A stretch of DNA of 64,000 nt. Source: Alg239-R122 sp041746135. GTDB taxonomy: Bacteria; Pseudomonadota; Alphaproteobacteria; Sphingomonadales; Sphingomonadaceae. A program made the translations under genes and the position numbers. The notes below the pieces were generated by a model that was not told the origin of the DNA, did no database searches, and saw nothing but the letters and a program-made list of their open reading frames with translations. Shown here in pieces: positions 26,273-34,889 of this stretch; within the stretch, counting starts at the first letter, position 1, and each line of letters begins with the position of its first letter. Location: the NCBI GenBank assembly GCA_041746135.1, contig JBGTHQ010000028.1, forward strand, positions 124,001 to 188,000. The letters are read 5' to 3'.

Positions 26273-28387
26273 ATGTCAGACCATAAAAAAATAAATTCAA
26301 GGCAGTTGCTCTGGAATAAAGGGATCCAGCTATTTTTAAGCGCATCGTTTTTGGCGCTCCCTGTAACCGTATCGGCACAGGAACGCACCGATAGTCCTGC
26401 TGCTACACCCAATCAGAATGCTGCCCCCGAAACTGCCCGCACCGGTGCACGGATATTCGAGCCTGCATATTTCGCCCAATATGCGCCCAATACCGCTCTC
26501 GACATGGTGACGCGCCTCCCCGGATTTTCCATCGAAGAGGCCGCGCAGCGCCGCGGACTGGGTCAGGGCGGATCCAACGTATTGCTCAACGGGGAGAGAT
26601 TCACGGCCAAGTCGACCGACATTCGTACTTTGCTGAGCCGCATCGGCGCGAAACAGGTGATACGAATTGAACTGGTTGATGCGGCAACGCTCGATATTCC
26701 CGGGCTTTCCGGACAGGTCGCCAATCTCATCTATGCGGCCAGCTCAGGAAGCGGCCAATTCAGGTGGAGCCCGTCCTTCCGGACCCGGCAAACGGACCCG
26801 GTGTTTCTCGACGGCGAAGTTTCCTACACGGGTAAGCTTGGTAAATTCGATTACACGCTCTCGCTTGTAAACCGGTCGTTTCGGGACGGGAATAACGGTC
26901 CGGAGCGCGTCCTCGATGGCACTGGCGGATTGATCGATCTACGCGATGAAATCCTTTTCGTGGATGGCGACCGGCCGAAAATCAGCGCCGCGTTGAAGCG
27001 TGAGACCACAAATGGAAATATTGCCAATCTGAACCTGGCCTATGAACGCAGCTGGACCGAGATACGCGAGCTGAGCGACCGGACTGACAACTTTCGCAAT
27101 TATCTGGAGACCGAAAAAGAATATAATTATGAACTTGGCGGAGATTATGAATTCGGCGTTTCCAGCGGCCGGTTGAAACTGATCGGCCTGCACCGTTTCG
27201 AGCACAGCCCGTTCTTTTTCAACGTGCTGACCCGTTTTAACGACGGGCGCGCCGATAACGGCGTTCGCCAGAACCGGTTCGTGGATGAAACCGAAAGCAT
27301 TGCGCGTGCCGAATATCGCTGGAAAAGTGGCACCAACGACTGGCAGGTATCGCTCGAGGGGGCGCTCAACAGTCTCGATACGGGCACCGAACTGTCCGTT
27401 CTGAACAGCTCGGGCGTTTATCAGCCGGTGCCGCTTTTCGGCGCGGATGCCAGGGTGCAGGAAAAGCGGGCCGAAACCAACATCACTTGGGGACGGCCAA
27501 TCGCCTCCACCATCACGCTGCAATCCTCTTTGGGTGCCGAGTATTCGCAGCTTTCGCAAAGCGGCCCTGCGGGTCTGACCCGCAGCTTCATTCGCCCTAA
27601 GGGCTTTATATCCGCAGCTTGGAAAGCGGGCAAAACGCTGGACGTCAACCTGCGTATCGAACGCAGCGTGGGGCAACTCGATTTCTTTGATTTCGTTGCA
27701 TCTACCGACATCGGCTCGGGCAATGAAAATGTCGGAAATGCCCAGCTTGTACCGCAGCAGAGCTGGGATTTCGAAGTCGAGGCCACCAAAAATCTCGGGC
27801 AATGGGGCTCGATTAAGTTATTTGGCGATTACCGAATTATCGAGGATATTATTGGCCAGATACCGATTGGCGAGTTTGGCGAGGCTCCCGGCAATATCGA
27901 CGGCACCCGCGTCTATGGCCTGGGCGCGAGTGGCACGATCAAGCTGGACCGGGCGGGGATCAAGGGTGCGGAAATTGAGTTTAGCGGCAATTTTCGCGAA
28001 GCCCGGCTCGACGATCCACTGACCGGGTTGCGCCTGCCTGTCTCGCAGAATCAGAAATACCAGTATGATGTGAGCTTTCGCCACGACATACCGGGTACGC
28101 AATGGGCTTATGGCGGCGGATATTTTGCATTCGGACAGGAGCCGGGCTTTCGGCTCAACCAGATTTCCCAATTCACATTCGATAATGGCGATGCGTCGAT
28201 TTTTGCCGAGCACAAGAATGTGCTGGGCCTGAAAGTCCGCGCAACGATCGCCAACCTCACCGGAACGGGCGAGGATTTCGCACGCACGGTTTTTGTCAAC
28301 CGCCGGACCGGCCCGACCGCTTTTACCGAAGACCGCAAGCGCAGTTTCGGGCAGGTTGTACGGCTTAACGTGAGCGGAACATTTTAA
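26273..28387 (+). CDS. TonB-dependent outer-membrane receptor
   Basis: A 704-residue outer-membrane transporter. It has a long signal region (to about residue 35, cleaving near VSA/QE), a plug domain (about 60-155) with NTALDMVTRLPGFSIEE and GSNVLLNGER motifs, and a beta-barrel with many alternating aromatic strands that ends in the C-terminal phenylalanine required for Bam insertion (LNVSGTF). The plug is compact and lacks an obvious TonB box match. Ligand unknown. Such receptors are numerous in sphingomonads. It is separated from lldD-like by 129 bases, and the luciferase-like gene starts 67 bases downstream. Confidence 0.88.
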   Translation: MSDHKKINSRQLLWNKGIQLFLSASFLALPVTVSAQERTDSPAATPNQNAAPETARTGARIFEPAYFAQYAPNTALDMVTRLPGFSIEEAAQRRGLGQGGSNVLLNGERFTAKSTDIRTLLSRIGAKQVIRIELVDAATLDIPGLSGQVANLIYAASSGSGQFRWSPSFRTRQTDPVFLDGEVSYTGKLGKFDYTLSLVNRSFRDGNNGPERVLDGTGGLIDLRDEILFVDGDRPKISAALKRETTNGNIANLNLAYERSWTEIRELSDRTDNFRNYLETEKEYNYELGGDYEFGVSSGRLKLIGLHRFEHSPFFFNVLTRFNDGRADNGVRQNRFVDETESIARAEYRWKSGTNDWQVSLEGALNSLDTGTELSVLNSSGVYQPVPLFGADARVQEKRAETNITWGRPIASTITLQSSLGAEYSQLSQSGPAGLTRSFIRPKGFISAAWKAGKTLDVNLRIERSVGQLDFFDFVASTDIGSGNENVGNAQLVPQQSWDFEVEATKNLGQWGSIKLFGDYRIIEDIIGQIPIGEFGEAPGNIDGTRVYGLGASGTIKLDRAGIKGAEIEFSGNFREARLDDPLTGLRLPVSQNQKYQYDVSFRHDIPGTQWAYGGGYFAFGQEPGFRLNQISQFTFDNGDASIFAEHKNVLGLKVRATIANLTGTGEDFARTVFVNRRTGPTAFTEDRKRSFGQVVRLNVSGTF

Positions 28388-28454
28388 GAGCAACGCTGTC
28401 AGTGCGGATTGATCGCACGTTGCAGCAGCCCGCCGGCGTTCCTATCTCAGTACC

Positions 28455-29486
28455 ATGACAAGATTCGCCCTGCTCGATCTCGTGCCCGTTACCGAAGGCG
28501 GTTCTGTTGCAGCATCGCTCGCGCATGCCGCCGATTTGGCGGCGCATGCGGAGAAACTCGGATTTACTCGCTATTGGGTGGCGGAGCATCATGGCATGGC
28601 AGGGATAGCCAGCGCTGCGACCAGCATTGTTATTGCACATATTGCCGCTGCCACCAAATCCATCCGCGTCGGCGCGGGCGGCATCATGCTGCCCAATCAT
28701 GCGCCGCTGGTGATAGCAGAACAGTTCGGTACACTCGATTCGCTTTATCCGGGCAGGATTGATCTGGGCCTTGGCCGCGCACCGGGGAGCGACCAGCGCG
28801 TGGCGCAGGCTTTGCGCCGTACGCTTAATACCGACCCCAATGAATTTCCGCGCGACGTGATGGAGCTGCAAAGTTATTTTGCGGATGACGGCCAGACCGG
28901 CATCAAAGCCACTCCGGGTGCGGGCGCGGATATCCAGCTCTATATACTCGGCTCCAGCCTTTACGGCGCGCAAGTCGCCGCAGCGCTGGGTCTTCCCTAT
29001 GCGTTTGCCAGCCATTTCGCACCGCAGTCTCTCGACGAAGCGCTCAAAATCTACCGCGACCAGTTTCGCCCTTCCGCCGTGCTCGACACGCCCTACGTCA
29101 TGGCGGCGTTCAACATTATCGCCGCCGATACTGACGAGGAAGCCGAATATCTCGCCACTTCGATGCAGCAAAGCTTCGTGCGTCTGCGCACCGGCAATCC
29201 CGGCCAGATGCCGCCGCCGGTTCGCGGTTACCGCGATACTTTAGGCACGCAAGGAAATGCGATCTTGGACAGCGTGCTATCCGCGAGCGCCATTGGCGGG
29301 CCTGAAAAGGTGCGCGAAAAAGTCGCGGCTTTTGTCGCGCGTACAGATGCGGACGAGTTGGTCGTCGCCAGTTCGATCTTCGACCATGATGCACGCAAAA
29401 AGAGTCTGGAAATTGCGGCTGAAAAATTCGTCGAGGCAACGCTTGATGTGGCCAACAAAAAAGCGACCCCGGCCAACCATATATGA
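28455..29486 (+). CDS. LLM-class flavin-dependent oxidoreductase
   Basis: A 343-residue TIM-barrel protein of the luciferase-like monooxygenase group, YhbW-like: LDLVPVTEGGS near the N-terminus, RYWVAEHHGMAGIA, the conserved VGAGGIMLPNHAPLVIAEQFGTL and GRIDLGLGRAPG. It would use reduced FMN and oxygen on an unknown substrate. The stop overlaps into the region of the next gene, whose ATG follows two bases later, but the composition of the two genes is different, so they are probably not an ancestral operon. Confidence 0.9.
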   Translation: MTRFALLDLVPVTEGGSVAASLAHAADLAAHAEKLGFTRYWVAEHHGMAGIASAATSIVIAHIAAATKSIRVGAGGIMLPNHAPLVIAEQFGTLDSLYPGRIDLGLGRAPGSDQRVAQALRRTLNTDPNEFPRDVMELQSYFADDGQTGIKATPGAGADIQLYILGSSLYGAQVAAALGLPYAFASHFAPQSLDEALKIYRDQFRPSAVLDTPYVMAAFNIIAADTDEEAEYLATSMQQSFVRLRTGNPGQMPPPVRGYRDTLGTQGNAILDSVLSASAIGGPEKVREKVAAFVARTDADELVVASSIFDHDARKKSLEIAAEKFVEATLDVANKKATPANHI

Positions 29487-29487
29487 A

Positions 29488-30336
29488 ATGATTATCCTTC
29501 TCGCAGACTCAAACTCGTTGCGCCATTCTGGCTTACAGCAGTTTCTTAAAGCATCATGTAATCATGCCATCGGTGTTTCCGATTTAACAATCATAGAAAT
29601 GGAAAAAAAGAACGCACTCAAAACATCCCGGATGTCCCTCCGAACCGTGTTCCTATATCCGAAGCAATGTTTTGCTTTGAAACGTACTGATCTGCTTCTT
29701 GATAACAAAGTCCACAATCTGGACGATGCTATAGATCTTATCGATTACGGGTTAACGGCAAACTTGCGTGAACTAGCGACCAACCTTTGGTGCATCCCAG
29801 TACCTACGACTTTACCCATTGAAAGGCAGCACGCGGAAGGGACGGCCTCTCTCATTATTTCAAATCTCCGAATCGAAGTAGCAGGCTGGGAGCAAGAAAT
29901 GGTTGCTGCGGTTTCCATTTTTTCCTCAACCGAAATAAGCGAAATACGTGGAAGGAAAGATGTTAGACCGGAAACCGTGCGTAAAACTATCGATCTTCTG
30001 CTCGACACGACCCGCGATTTCATGTTGAGAAATCAGCAGAAAAAGCTTGGTGAACAGATAACTGTGAAAGATGCGATGAGCATGTTTGGTTTCCGATACT
30101 CGCTTTGCGTCATGCTCTACACTTTGAGTTGGATTCGTGAAGGTAGTAGTACAGGGAAAAATGTTGAAAAGAGGCTTAACGACGCTATCGACCTGCAAGT
30201 TGCTGCAGCGGGCACTTTCTTCAACGGCGTCCTAAGTACAGACAAGCAAGTTAAATGGATATCGTCACAGGCACGCCGCTTGCTCCGTGACTGGGGGGCT
30301 TACGTCGGTGAGGATTTGTTGCTATTTCCGCCTTAG
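29488..30336 (+). CDS. Orphan PIN-like domain protein in an A+T-rich islet
   Basis: A 282-residue protein that I do not match to a named family. The N-terminal MIILLADSNSLRHSGLQQFL and LTIIEMEKK resemble the start of a PIN nuclease (D7, then E37/E39), and near the C-terminus RLNDAIDLQVAAAG and VLSTDKQVKWISS resemble the last PIN strands with D232/D235 and D252. A helical insert of about 170 residues separates these halves. Two sampled 60-base blocks (29581-29640 and 29941-30000) are about 38 and 43 % G+C, clearly lower than neighbours. It begins two bases after the LLM gene and converges on sdhA, where sdhB would be expected. No antitoxin-sized partner gene is adjacent. Nuclease activity is inference. 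Confidence 0.6.
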   Translation: MIILLADSNSLRHSGLQQFLKASCNHAIGVSDLTIIEMEKKNALKTSRMSLRTVFLYPKQCFALKRTDLLLDNKVHNLDDAIDLIDYGLTANLRELATNLWCIPVPTTLPIERQHAEGTASLIISNLRIEVAGWEQEMVAAVSIFSSTEISEIRGRKDVRPETVRKTIDLLLDTTRDFMLRNQQKKLGEQITVKDAMSMFGFRYSLCVMLYTLSWIREGSSTGKNVEKRLNDAIDLQVAAAGTFFNGVLSTDKQVKWISSQARRLLRDWGAYVGEDLLLFPP

Positions 30337-30382
30337 CATTTGATGAATATCTTATACTCGCATTTTTAGGAGTCGTTAGAAG

Positions 30383-30403
30383 GGAAGCCAGTAAGCGGCT
30401 TCC
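30383..30403. terminator. Hairpin between convergent PIN-like and sdhA genes
   Basis: GGAAGCC and GGCTTCC form a perfect seven-pair stem with a seven-base loop in the 139-base convergent gap. Neither side carries a strong T-run, so this is a possible bidirectional terminator or only a structural element. The rest of the gap shows nothing else recognisable. Confidence 0.4.
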
Positions 30404-30475
30404 GGCTATTTGAACACTTGTTCTGTCACGAGAATCCGCTTCCTATTTAAAAGACGGACTTTTCTTTACGCTAAC

Positions 30476-32308
30476 TCAATACACCCGCTTTTTCGGCTTG
30501 ATATAGTCGATATCGTCGCTCAGCGTATATTCGTGCACAGGGCGATAGTCGATCTTGGTTTCGCCGCCTTTGCCACCCCAGCCTTCGAACCATGTGATGG
30601 TATGTTTCATCCAGTTGGCGTCATCGCGCTCGGTATGGTCTTCCTGCATATGCGCGCCGCGGCTTTCCTTGCGGTTGGCGGCGCTGTTCATCGTCACGAC
30701 CGCCTGTGCCATCAGATTGTCGAGCTCGAGCGTCTCGATCAGATCGGTATTCCAGATCAGCGAGCGATCGGTCACGCCGACATCCTGCAATTTGGCGTTG
30801 AGCGCTTGCATTTCCTCGACGCCCTCGGCCAGCAATTCGTCGTCGCGAAAAACCGCGCAGTGTTTTTGCATAGTTTTTTGCATCTGTACGCGCAAATCCG
30901 CCGTGGGCGTACCGCCTTTCGCATAGCGGAAATGGTCGAGCCGTGTCAGCGCCATATCCGCCGAATTTTCGGGCAGCGCCTTGTGCGGCGCATTGGGTGT
31001 CAGCTTTTCCTTAAGCCGCAGGCCGGTGGCACGGCCGAAAACGACGAGGTCGATCAGCGAGTTCGAACCCAGCCGGTTGGCACCATGTACCGATACGCAC
31101 GCCGCTTCGCCGATGGCATACAGTCCCTCGACAATAGCATCGCGGTCGTCCGCAGTGGGATTGATAACCTCGCCCCAGTAATTGCAAGGTATTCCGCCCA
31201 TATTGTAATGCACGGTCGGCACGACGGGCAAAGCCTGGCGCGTCAGGTCGACACCGGCAAAAATCTTGCCGGTTTCGGTAATTCCGGGCAAACGCTCGGC
31301 CAGTACCGCAGGATCGATATGGTCGAGATGCAAGTAGATATGGTCCTTTTCCGGACCGACACCGCGGCCCGCGCGGATTTCGGTGGCCATGCACTGCGAT
31401 ACGACATCGCGGCTGGCCAGATCCTTAGCGCTGGGCGCATAGCGCTCCATAAACCGTTCGCCTTCGGAGTTGGTGAGATACCCGCCCTCGCCGCGCGCAC
31501 CCTCTGTAATCAGTACGCCGGCACCGTAAATGCCGGTTGGATGAAACTGCACGAACTCCATATCCTGCATCGGCAGGCCGGCGCGCAGCACCATGCCGCC
31601 GCCATCGCCGGTGCAGGTGTGCGCCGATGTCGCACTATAATAGCAGCGGCCATAGCCGCCGGTTGCCAGCACGACGGCGTGGCTGCGAAAACGGTGGATC
31701 GATCCGTCTTCCAGACAGATGGCGATCACGCCGCGGCATTCTGGTCCATTGGCGCCGTCTTCCATGATCAGGTCAATAGCAAAATATTCAATGAAGAATT
31801 CCGCATCGTATTTCAGGCTCTGCTGATACAGCGCGTGCAGCATCGCATGACCGGTCCGGTCGGCCGCGGCACAGGTGCGCTGCACCGGCGGGCCTTCGCC
31901 CATATTCTGCATATGCCCGCCAAAGGGACGCTGATAGATAGTACCATCGTCGTTGCGCGAAAAAGGAACACCCGCATGCTCGAGTTCAATGACCGCCTGC
32001 GGCGCTTCGCGTACCAGATATTCGATCGCATCCTGATCGCCCAGCCAATCCGATCCCTTGACCGTATCGTACATGTGCCAGGTCCAATGGTCGGGGGTGT
32101 TATTGCCCAGCGATGCAGCGATGCCGCCCTGTGCAGCCACTGTGTGCGACCGGGTTGGGAAAACTTTTGTGATGCAAGCCGTCTTCAATCCCGCTTCAGC
32201 GCTGCCCATCGTTGCGCGCAGACCCGAACCGCCAGCCCCCACAACAATCGTATCGTAAGTGTGGTCGATGATTTTATAGGCGGACTGTTGGGTGTTCGTA
32301 TCGGACAT
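30476..32308 (-). CDS. sdhA: Succinate dehydrogenase flavoprotein subunit
   Basis: A 610-residue complex II subunit oxidising succinate to fumarate. The FAD loop VVGAGGSGLRA is near the N-terminus, the covalent-flavin segment is RSHTVAAQGG, active-site motifs include HPTGIYGAGVLITEGARGEGG and the C-terminal RKESRGAHMQEDH. The start at 32308 overlaps the sdhD stop as TAATG. Order is sdhC-sdhD-sdhA on the minus strand. The iron-sulfur subunit gene sdhB, which normally follows sdhA, is not present downstream; instead the convergent PIN-like gene is there. Confidence 0.97.
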   Translation of the reverse strand: MSDTNTQQSAYKIIDHTYDTIVVGAGGSGLRATMGSAEAGLKTACITKVFPTRSHTVAAQGGIAASLGNNTPDHWTWHMYDTVKGSDWLGDQDAIEYLVREAPQAVIELEHAGVPFSRNDDGTIYQRPFGGHMQNMGEGPPVQRTCAAADRTGHAMLHALYQQSLKYDAEFFIEYFAIDLIMEDGANGPECRGVIAICLEDGSIHRFRSHAVVLATGGYGRCYYSATSAHTCTGDGGGMVLRAGLPMQDMEFVQFHPTGIYGAGVLITEGARGEGGYLTNSEGERFMERYAPSAKDLASRDVVSQCMATEIRAGRGVGPEKDHIYLHLDHIDPAVLAERLPGITETGKIFAGVDLTRQALPVVPTVHYNMGGIPCNYWGEVINPTADDRDAIVEGLYAIGEAACVSVHGANRLGSNSLIDLVVFGRATGLRLKEKLTPNAPHKALPENSADMALTRLDHFRYAKGGTPTADLRVQMQKTMQKHCAVFRDDELLAEGVEEMQALNAKLQDVGVTDRSLIWNTDLIETLELDNLMAQAVVTMNSAANRKESRGAHMQEDHTERDDANWMKHTITWFEGWGGKGGETKIDYRPVHEYTLSDDIDYIKPKKRVY

Positions 32309-32703
32309 TAAGAGGCAGCTCCCGTAAAGGCGATCTTGGCGACGGCGAATATGCCGAGCGCGGCCCCGCCAATGGCATAGACGTTGAGGAGCATGATCAG
32401 AAACACGCGATTGCCGCCATCCACATAATCCTCGACCAGAACCTGAAGGCCCAAGCGCAGATGCCAGAAGATAGAAACGAGCAACAACATCATCGGCACG
32501 GCCGCCAGCGGAGATGACAACCACAAAATCATCATGCCGTAATCATAGCTCGGCATGAAGATAAGTGTCGCCAGAAACCACAAAACCAAAATGACATTTC
32601 CCAAAGCGGTCACGCGCTGCAATATCCAATGATGCGAACCGTGCCTTGCGGAGCCCAGTCCGCGCACCCTGCCCAATTCCGTTCCCGATCCCATATTTTT
32701 CAA
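32308..32703 (-). CDS. sdhD: Succinate dehydrogenase membrane anchor subunit
   Basis: A 131-residue protein with three membrane helices. The N-terminal GLGSARHGSHHWILQRVTAL, with the ubiquinone- and haem-related SHHW..QR motif, identifies SdhD; a histidine in the second helix (FWHLRLGLQ) is the probable haem b ligand. It anchors SdhA/SdhB in the inner membrane. Stop and sdhA start overlap (TAATG). sdhC lies about 45 bases upstream. Confidence 0.93.
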   Translation of the reverse strand: MKNMGSGTELGRVRGLGSARHGSHHWILQRVTALGNVILVLWFLATLIFMPSYDYGMMILWLSSPLAAVPMMLLLVSIFWHLRLGLQVLVEDYVDGGNRVFLIMLLNVYAIGGAALGIFAVAKIAFTGAAS

Positions 32704-32749
32704 ACTCCAGATAATTCTTCGTCATGCGCAATTCCTGCGCAAACCATAA

Positions 32750-33148
32750 TTAGACCAGCAGCAGCGCCCAGAAAGCCGTGGTAAGCAATATGCCCAGCAC
32801 AGGCAGGGCTGCCGCCCACCGATTGTTCGTTCTCAGTTCGTATCCTGCGCCCGTATCCAGAACGAAATGCCGCAGGCCAGACAACAGGTGCGTAAAAAAA
32901 GACCAGCTCAACCCTACCAGAACGACATAACCGTACCAGGATGTTGCTTGGCTCACGAAAAAGTCATAGCTGTCCGCGCCGACGGAAATGGCGTAGAGCC
33001 ACCAGACTAGAACCATGGCCCCGACAATGGCAAGCCCGTCACCGGTTACGCGGTGCAGTATCGACACCAGCATGGCCGGTCCCCATTTCCAAATGGAAAG
33101 ATGCGGCGATAATGGCCGTGACTGCGGCCGGTTAGGTGTGCTGGCCAT
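32750..33148 (-). CDS. sdhC: Succinate dehydrogenase cytochrome b556 subunit
   Basis: A 132-residue three-helix membrane subunit. RPLSPHLSIWKWGPAMLVSILHRVTG contains the SxxHRxTG quinone-site motif, and HLLSGLRHFVLDTG carries the haem-binding His of the second helix. The start at 33148 (MASTPNRPQS) follows AGGGGAA by about six bases; a longer in-frame start 19 codons upstream is less likely. First gene of the sdhCDA operon, divergent from the chemotaxis-receptor gene across a 299-base gap. Confidence 0.94.
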   Translation of the reverse strand: MASTPNRPQSRPLSPHLSIWKWGPAMLVSILHRVTGDGLAIVGAMVLVWWLYAISVGADSYDFFVSQATSWYGYVVLVGLSWSFFTHLLSGLRHFVLDTGAGYELRTNNRWAAALPVLGILLTTAFWALLLV

Positions 33149-33270
33149 ATTATTCCCCTGTCTTGTGCCGTGATGGCTGAATATAAGGCGATTCGTCCCG
33201 CGCATCAGGCGATGTCACTACACGAAATATAACGGATCCGGCAGTGCAAATGCGTGATTCCTGCTTGCGT

Positions 33271-33401
33271 TTAGCGCAATGGATACGGTGTGGAAATAGC
33301 CAAAGCATAATTTGCCTGCTCCCGCGTCTGGCAAGAAAGCATGATCGCGCCCGTGTCTGCTCGAACCGGTGCATGAGGCCACACCGTTCCCAAACCGCTA
33401 A
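33271..33401. repeat. Inverted 23-base repeats in the sdhC/MCP divergent gap
   Basis: A 23-base element at 33271-33293 (ends TTAGCG and ACGGTGTGG) recurs in inverted orientation at 33379-33401, with 18 of 23 positions identical and perfect outer 6- and 9-base ends. They are 85 bases apart in a 299-base gene-free gap that must hold the promoters of both sdhCDA and the receptor gene. Candidate paired binding sites. The 13-base string CCGGTTAGGTGTG also recurs at 33128 and 33419, probably by chance. I see nothing else defined in this gap. Confidence 0.45.
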
Positions 33402-33447
33402 TCATAAATTAACCAACACCGGTTAGGTGTGAAGCATAAAAGACATA

Positions 33448-34836
33448 ATGAGTATCGGAACCCGAATGACCACCATCCCGACTGCCAAAACCGCCGCAAA
33501 ACAGGTTCATATCGATATTTCCGATCGGATCAAAAAATTCGATACAGATGGTAGACTGGCCGAAAATGCGCGCGAAGCCTGGTCCATCATCGGCAAACAT
33601 TCGCGCAGCCATAGCGAGGCTTTCTGGGATTATTTCCGGCAGCAAACGGTGGATGGTTCGCTTTGGACGAAAGGCACTTTCGACGAGATGTGCGATCTCA
33701 CGGTGGAATATAACAGCATAAAAGTAAACAATATTGATCGGCAGCAATGGGTGGAAATGCTGCTGTTGACCATGGGCGAAGCCATGCGCAAAGGGATCAG
33801 CCCCACAACGATGCTTGCCGCATCCAACGCGGGCAATGGCGCCGCGATGATGGAACTGCTCAAGGAACTGGAACTACACGACCCTCGGCTTCCGGCGCTG
33901 GTCGATGCAATGGGCAAGATCGCCGCAATCGAAGCTGAAATCATGGGTACGTATCATTACGCTTATGAGCGATCTGAAGCCCAAAAAAAAATGGCGCAGC
34001 ACAGCGCACAGTTCCAGATCAGCGTTGCCAGAACCGCATCGGAAGCGGCAAGCGAATCCCAAAACCTTAAAATACAGGCTTCTAACACGTCGCAAGTGGC
34101 CATGGGGATGCAAGGTAAGGCGTCCGAAGTAGCTGCGGCATCAGAAGAATCCGCGATCGCGATGCGCGAAGCGGCGCACACCGCTGCCGGCCTGATCCGG
34201 GCCATCGAAGACGCGCGCACCGAAGTCGAGAATGCGTCGATCATTGCCAGCCGCGCGGTAAAGGAAGCGGGTGAGGCCGTCACTACGTCGGAAATGCTGT
34301 CGCAACATGCGGAATCAATCGAATCTATTCTGGGGTTGATCCGCGACATCGCTGGACAGACCAATCTGCTGGCATTGAACGCAACCATCGAAGCGGCCCG
34401 TGCAGGAGATGCCGGGCGCGGTTTTGCCGTGGTTGCACAGGAAGTCAAATCGCTTGCCAACCAGACCGCCAAGGCCACCGATGAGATCGCCAAGAAAATT
34501 GCGGCGATCCAGAGTGCCACCGGCGCCACCGTTGTCTCCAACGCATCAATCCGCGATACCGTATCCGACGTGCTGGGTTCGGCGACACGCATTCGCGAAG
34601 CCATGGAAGCGCAGGCGCATACGGTTACCATGATTACGGCCGCTGTCGACGAAACCGCTCTGGCCGCGGATTCCATGTCAGGCACAATCGCATCGATCCA
34701 GAAAGATACTGAAAACGTGGTCAGCGAAATATCAACGCTGAGCAGCGGATTTGAAATGGTCGATACCAAACTGGGCCAGCTCAGCAACAGCACCAACGAA
34801 TTTCTGATGACTTTTGGCGAATCAAAAGTCGCCTGA
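33448..34836 (+). CDS. Soluble globin-type methyl-accepting chemotaxis protein
   Basis: A 462-residue receptor without membrane segments. The first about 190 residues are helical and resemble the globin-coupled-sensor domain (AWSIIGKHSRSHSEAFWDYF as helices A/B, RQQWVEMLLLTMGEAM as helix G, TYHYAYERSEAQ into the signalling helix). The C-terminal half is a standard MCP signalling domain with the hairpin tip IRDIAGQTNLLALNATIEAARAGDAGRGFAVVAQEVKSLA. The stretch where a globin needs its proximal His (about residues 75-100) contains no histidine, so haem binding is doubtful. ATG at 33448 or 33466 are both possible. No other chemotaxis genes nearby. Confidence 0.85.
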   Translation: MSIGTRMTTIPTAKTAAKQVHIDISDRIKKFDTDGRLAENAREAWSIIGKHSRSHSEAFWDYFRQQTVDGSLWTKGTFDEMCDLTVEYNSIKVNNIDRQQWVEMLLLTMGEAMRKGISPTTMLAASNAGNGAAMMELLKELELHDPRLPALVDAMGKIAAIEAEIMGTYHYAYERSEAQKKMAQHSAQFQISVARTASEAASESQNLKIQASNTSQVAMGMQGKASEVAAASEESAIAMREAAHTAAGLIRAIEDARTEVENASIIASRAVKEAGEAVTTSEMLSQHAESIESILGLIRDIAGQTNLLALNATIEAARAGDAGRGFAVVAQEVKSLANQTAKATDEIAKKIAAIQSATGATVVSNASIRDTVSDVLGSATRIREAMEAQAHTVTMITAAVDETALAADSMSGTIASIQKDTENVVSEISTLSSGFEMVDTKLGQLSNSTNEFLMTFGESKVA

Positions 34837-34889
34837 GCAGATAGCTGGTCTATGGACGGGGGCTTTGTTAGGCCTTATGACTGTCCGCT

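Noticed and set aside
29488..30336. Toxin-antitoxin module at the PIN-like gene
   Set aside because: No antitoxin-sized gene lies next to it and the protein is about twice the size of VapC toxins.
28455..30336. LLM gene and PIN-like gene as one functional operon
   Set aside because: The two-base spacing is suggestive, but base composition differs sharply and no functional link is visible.
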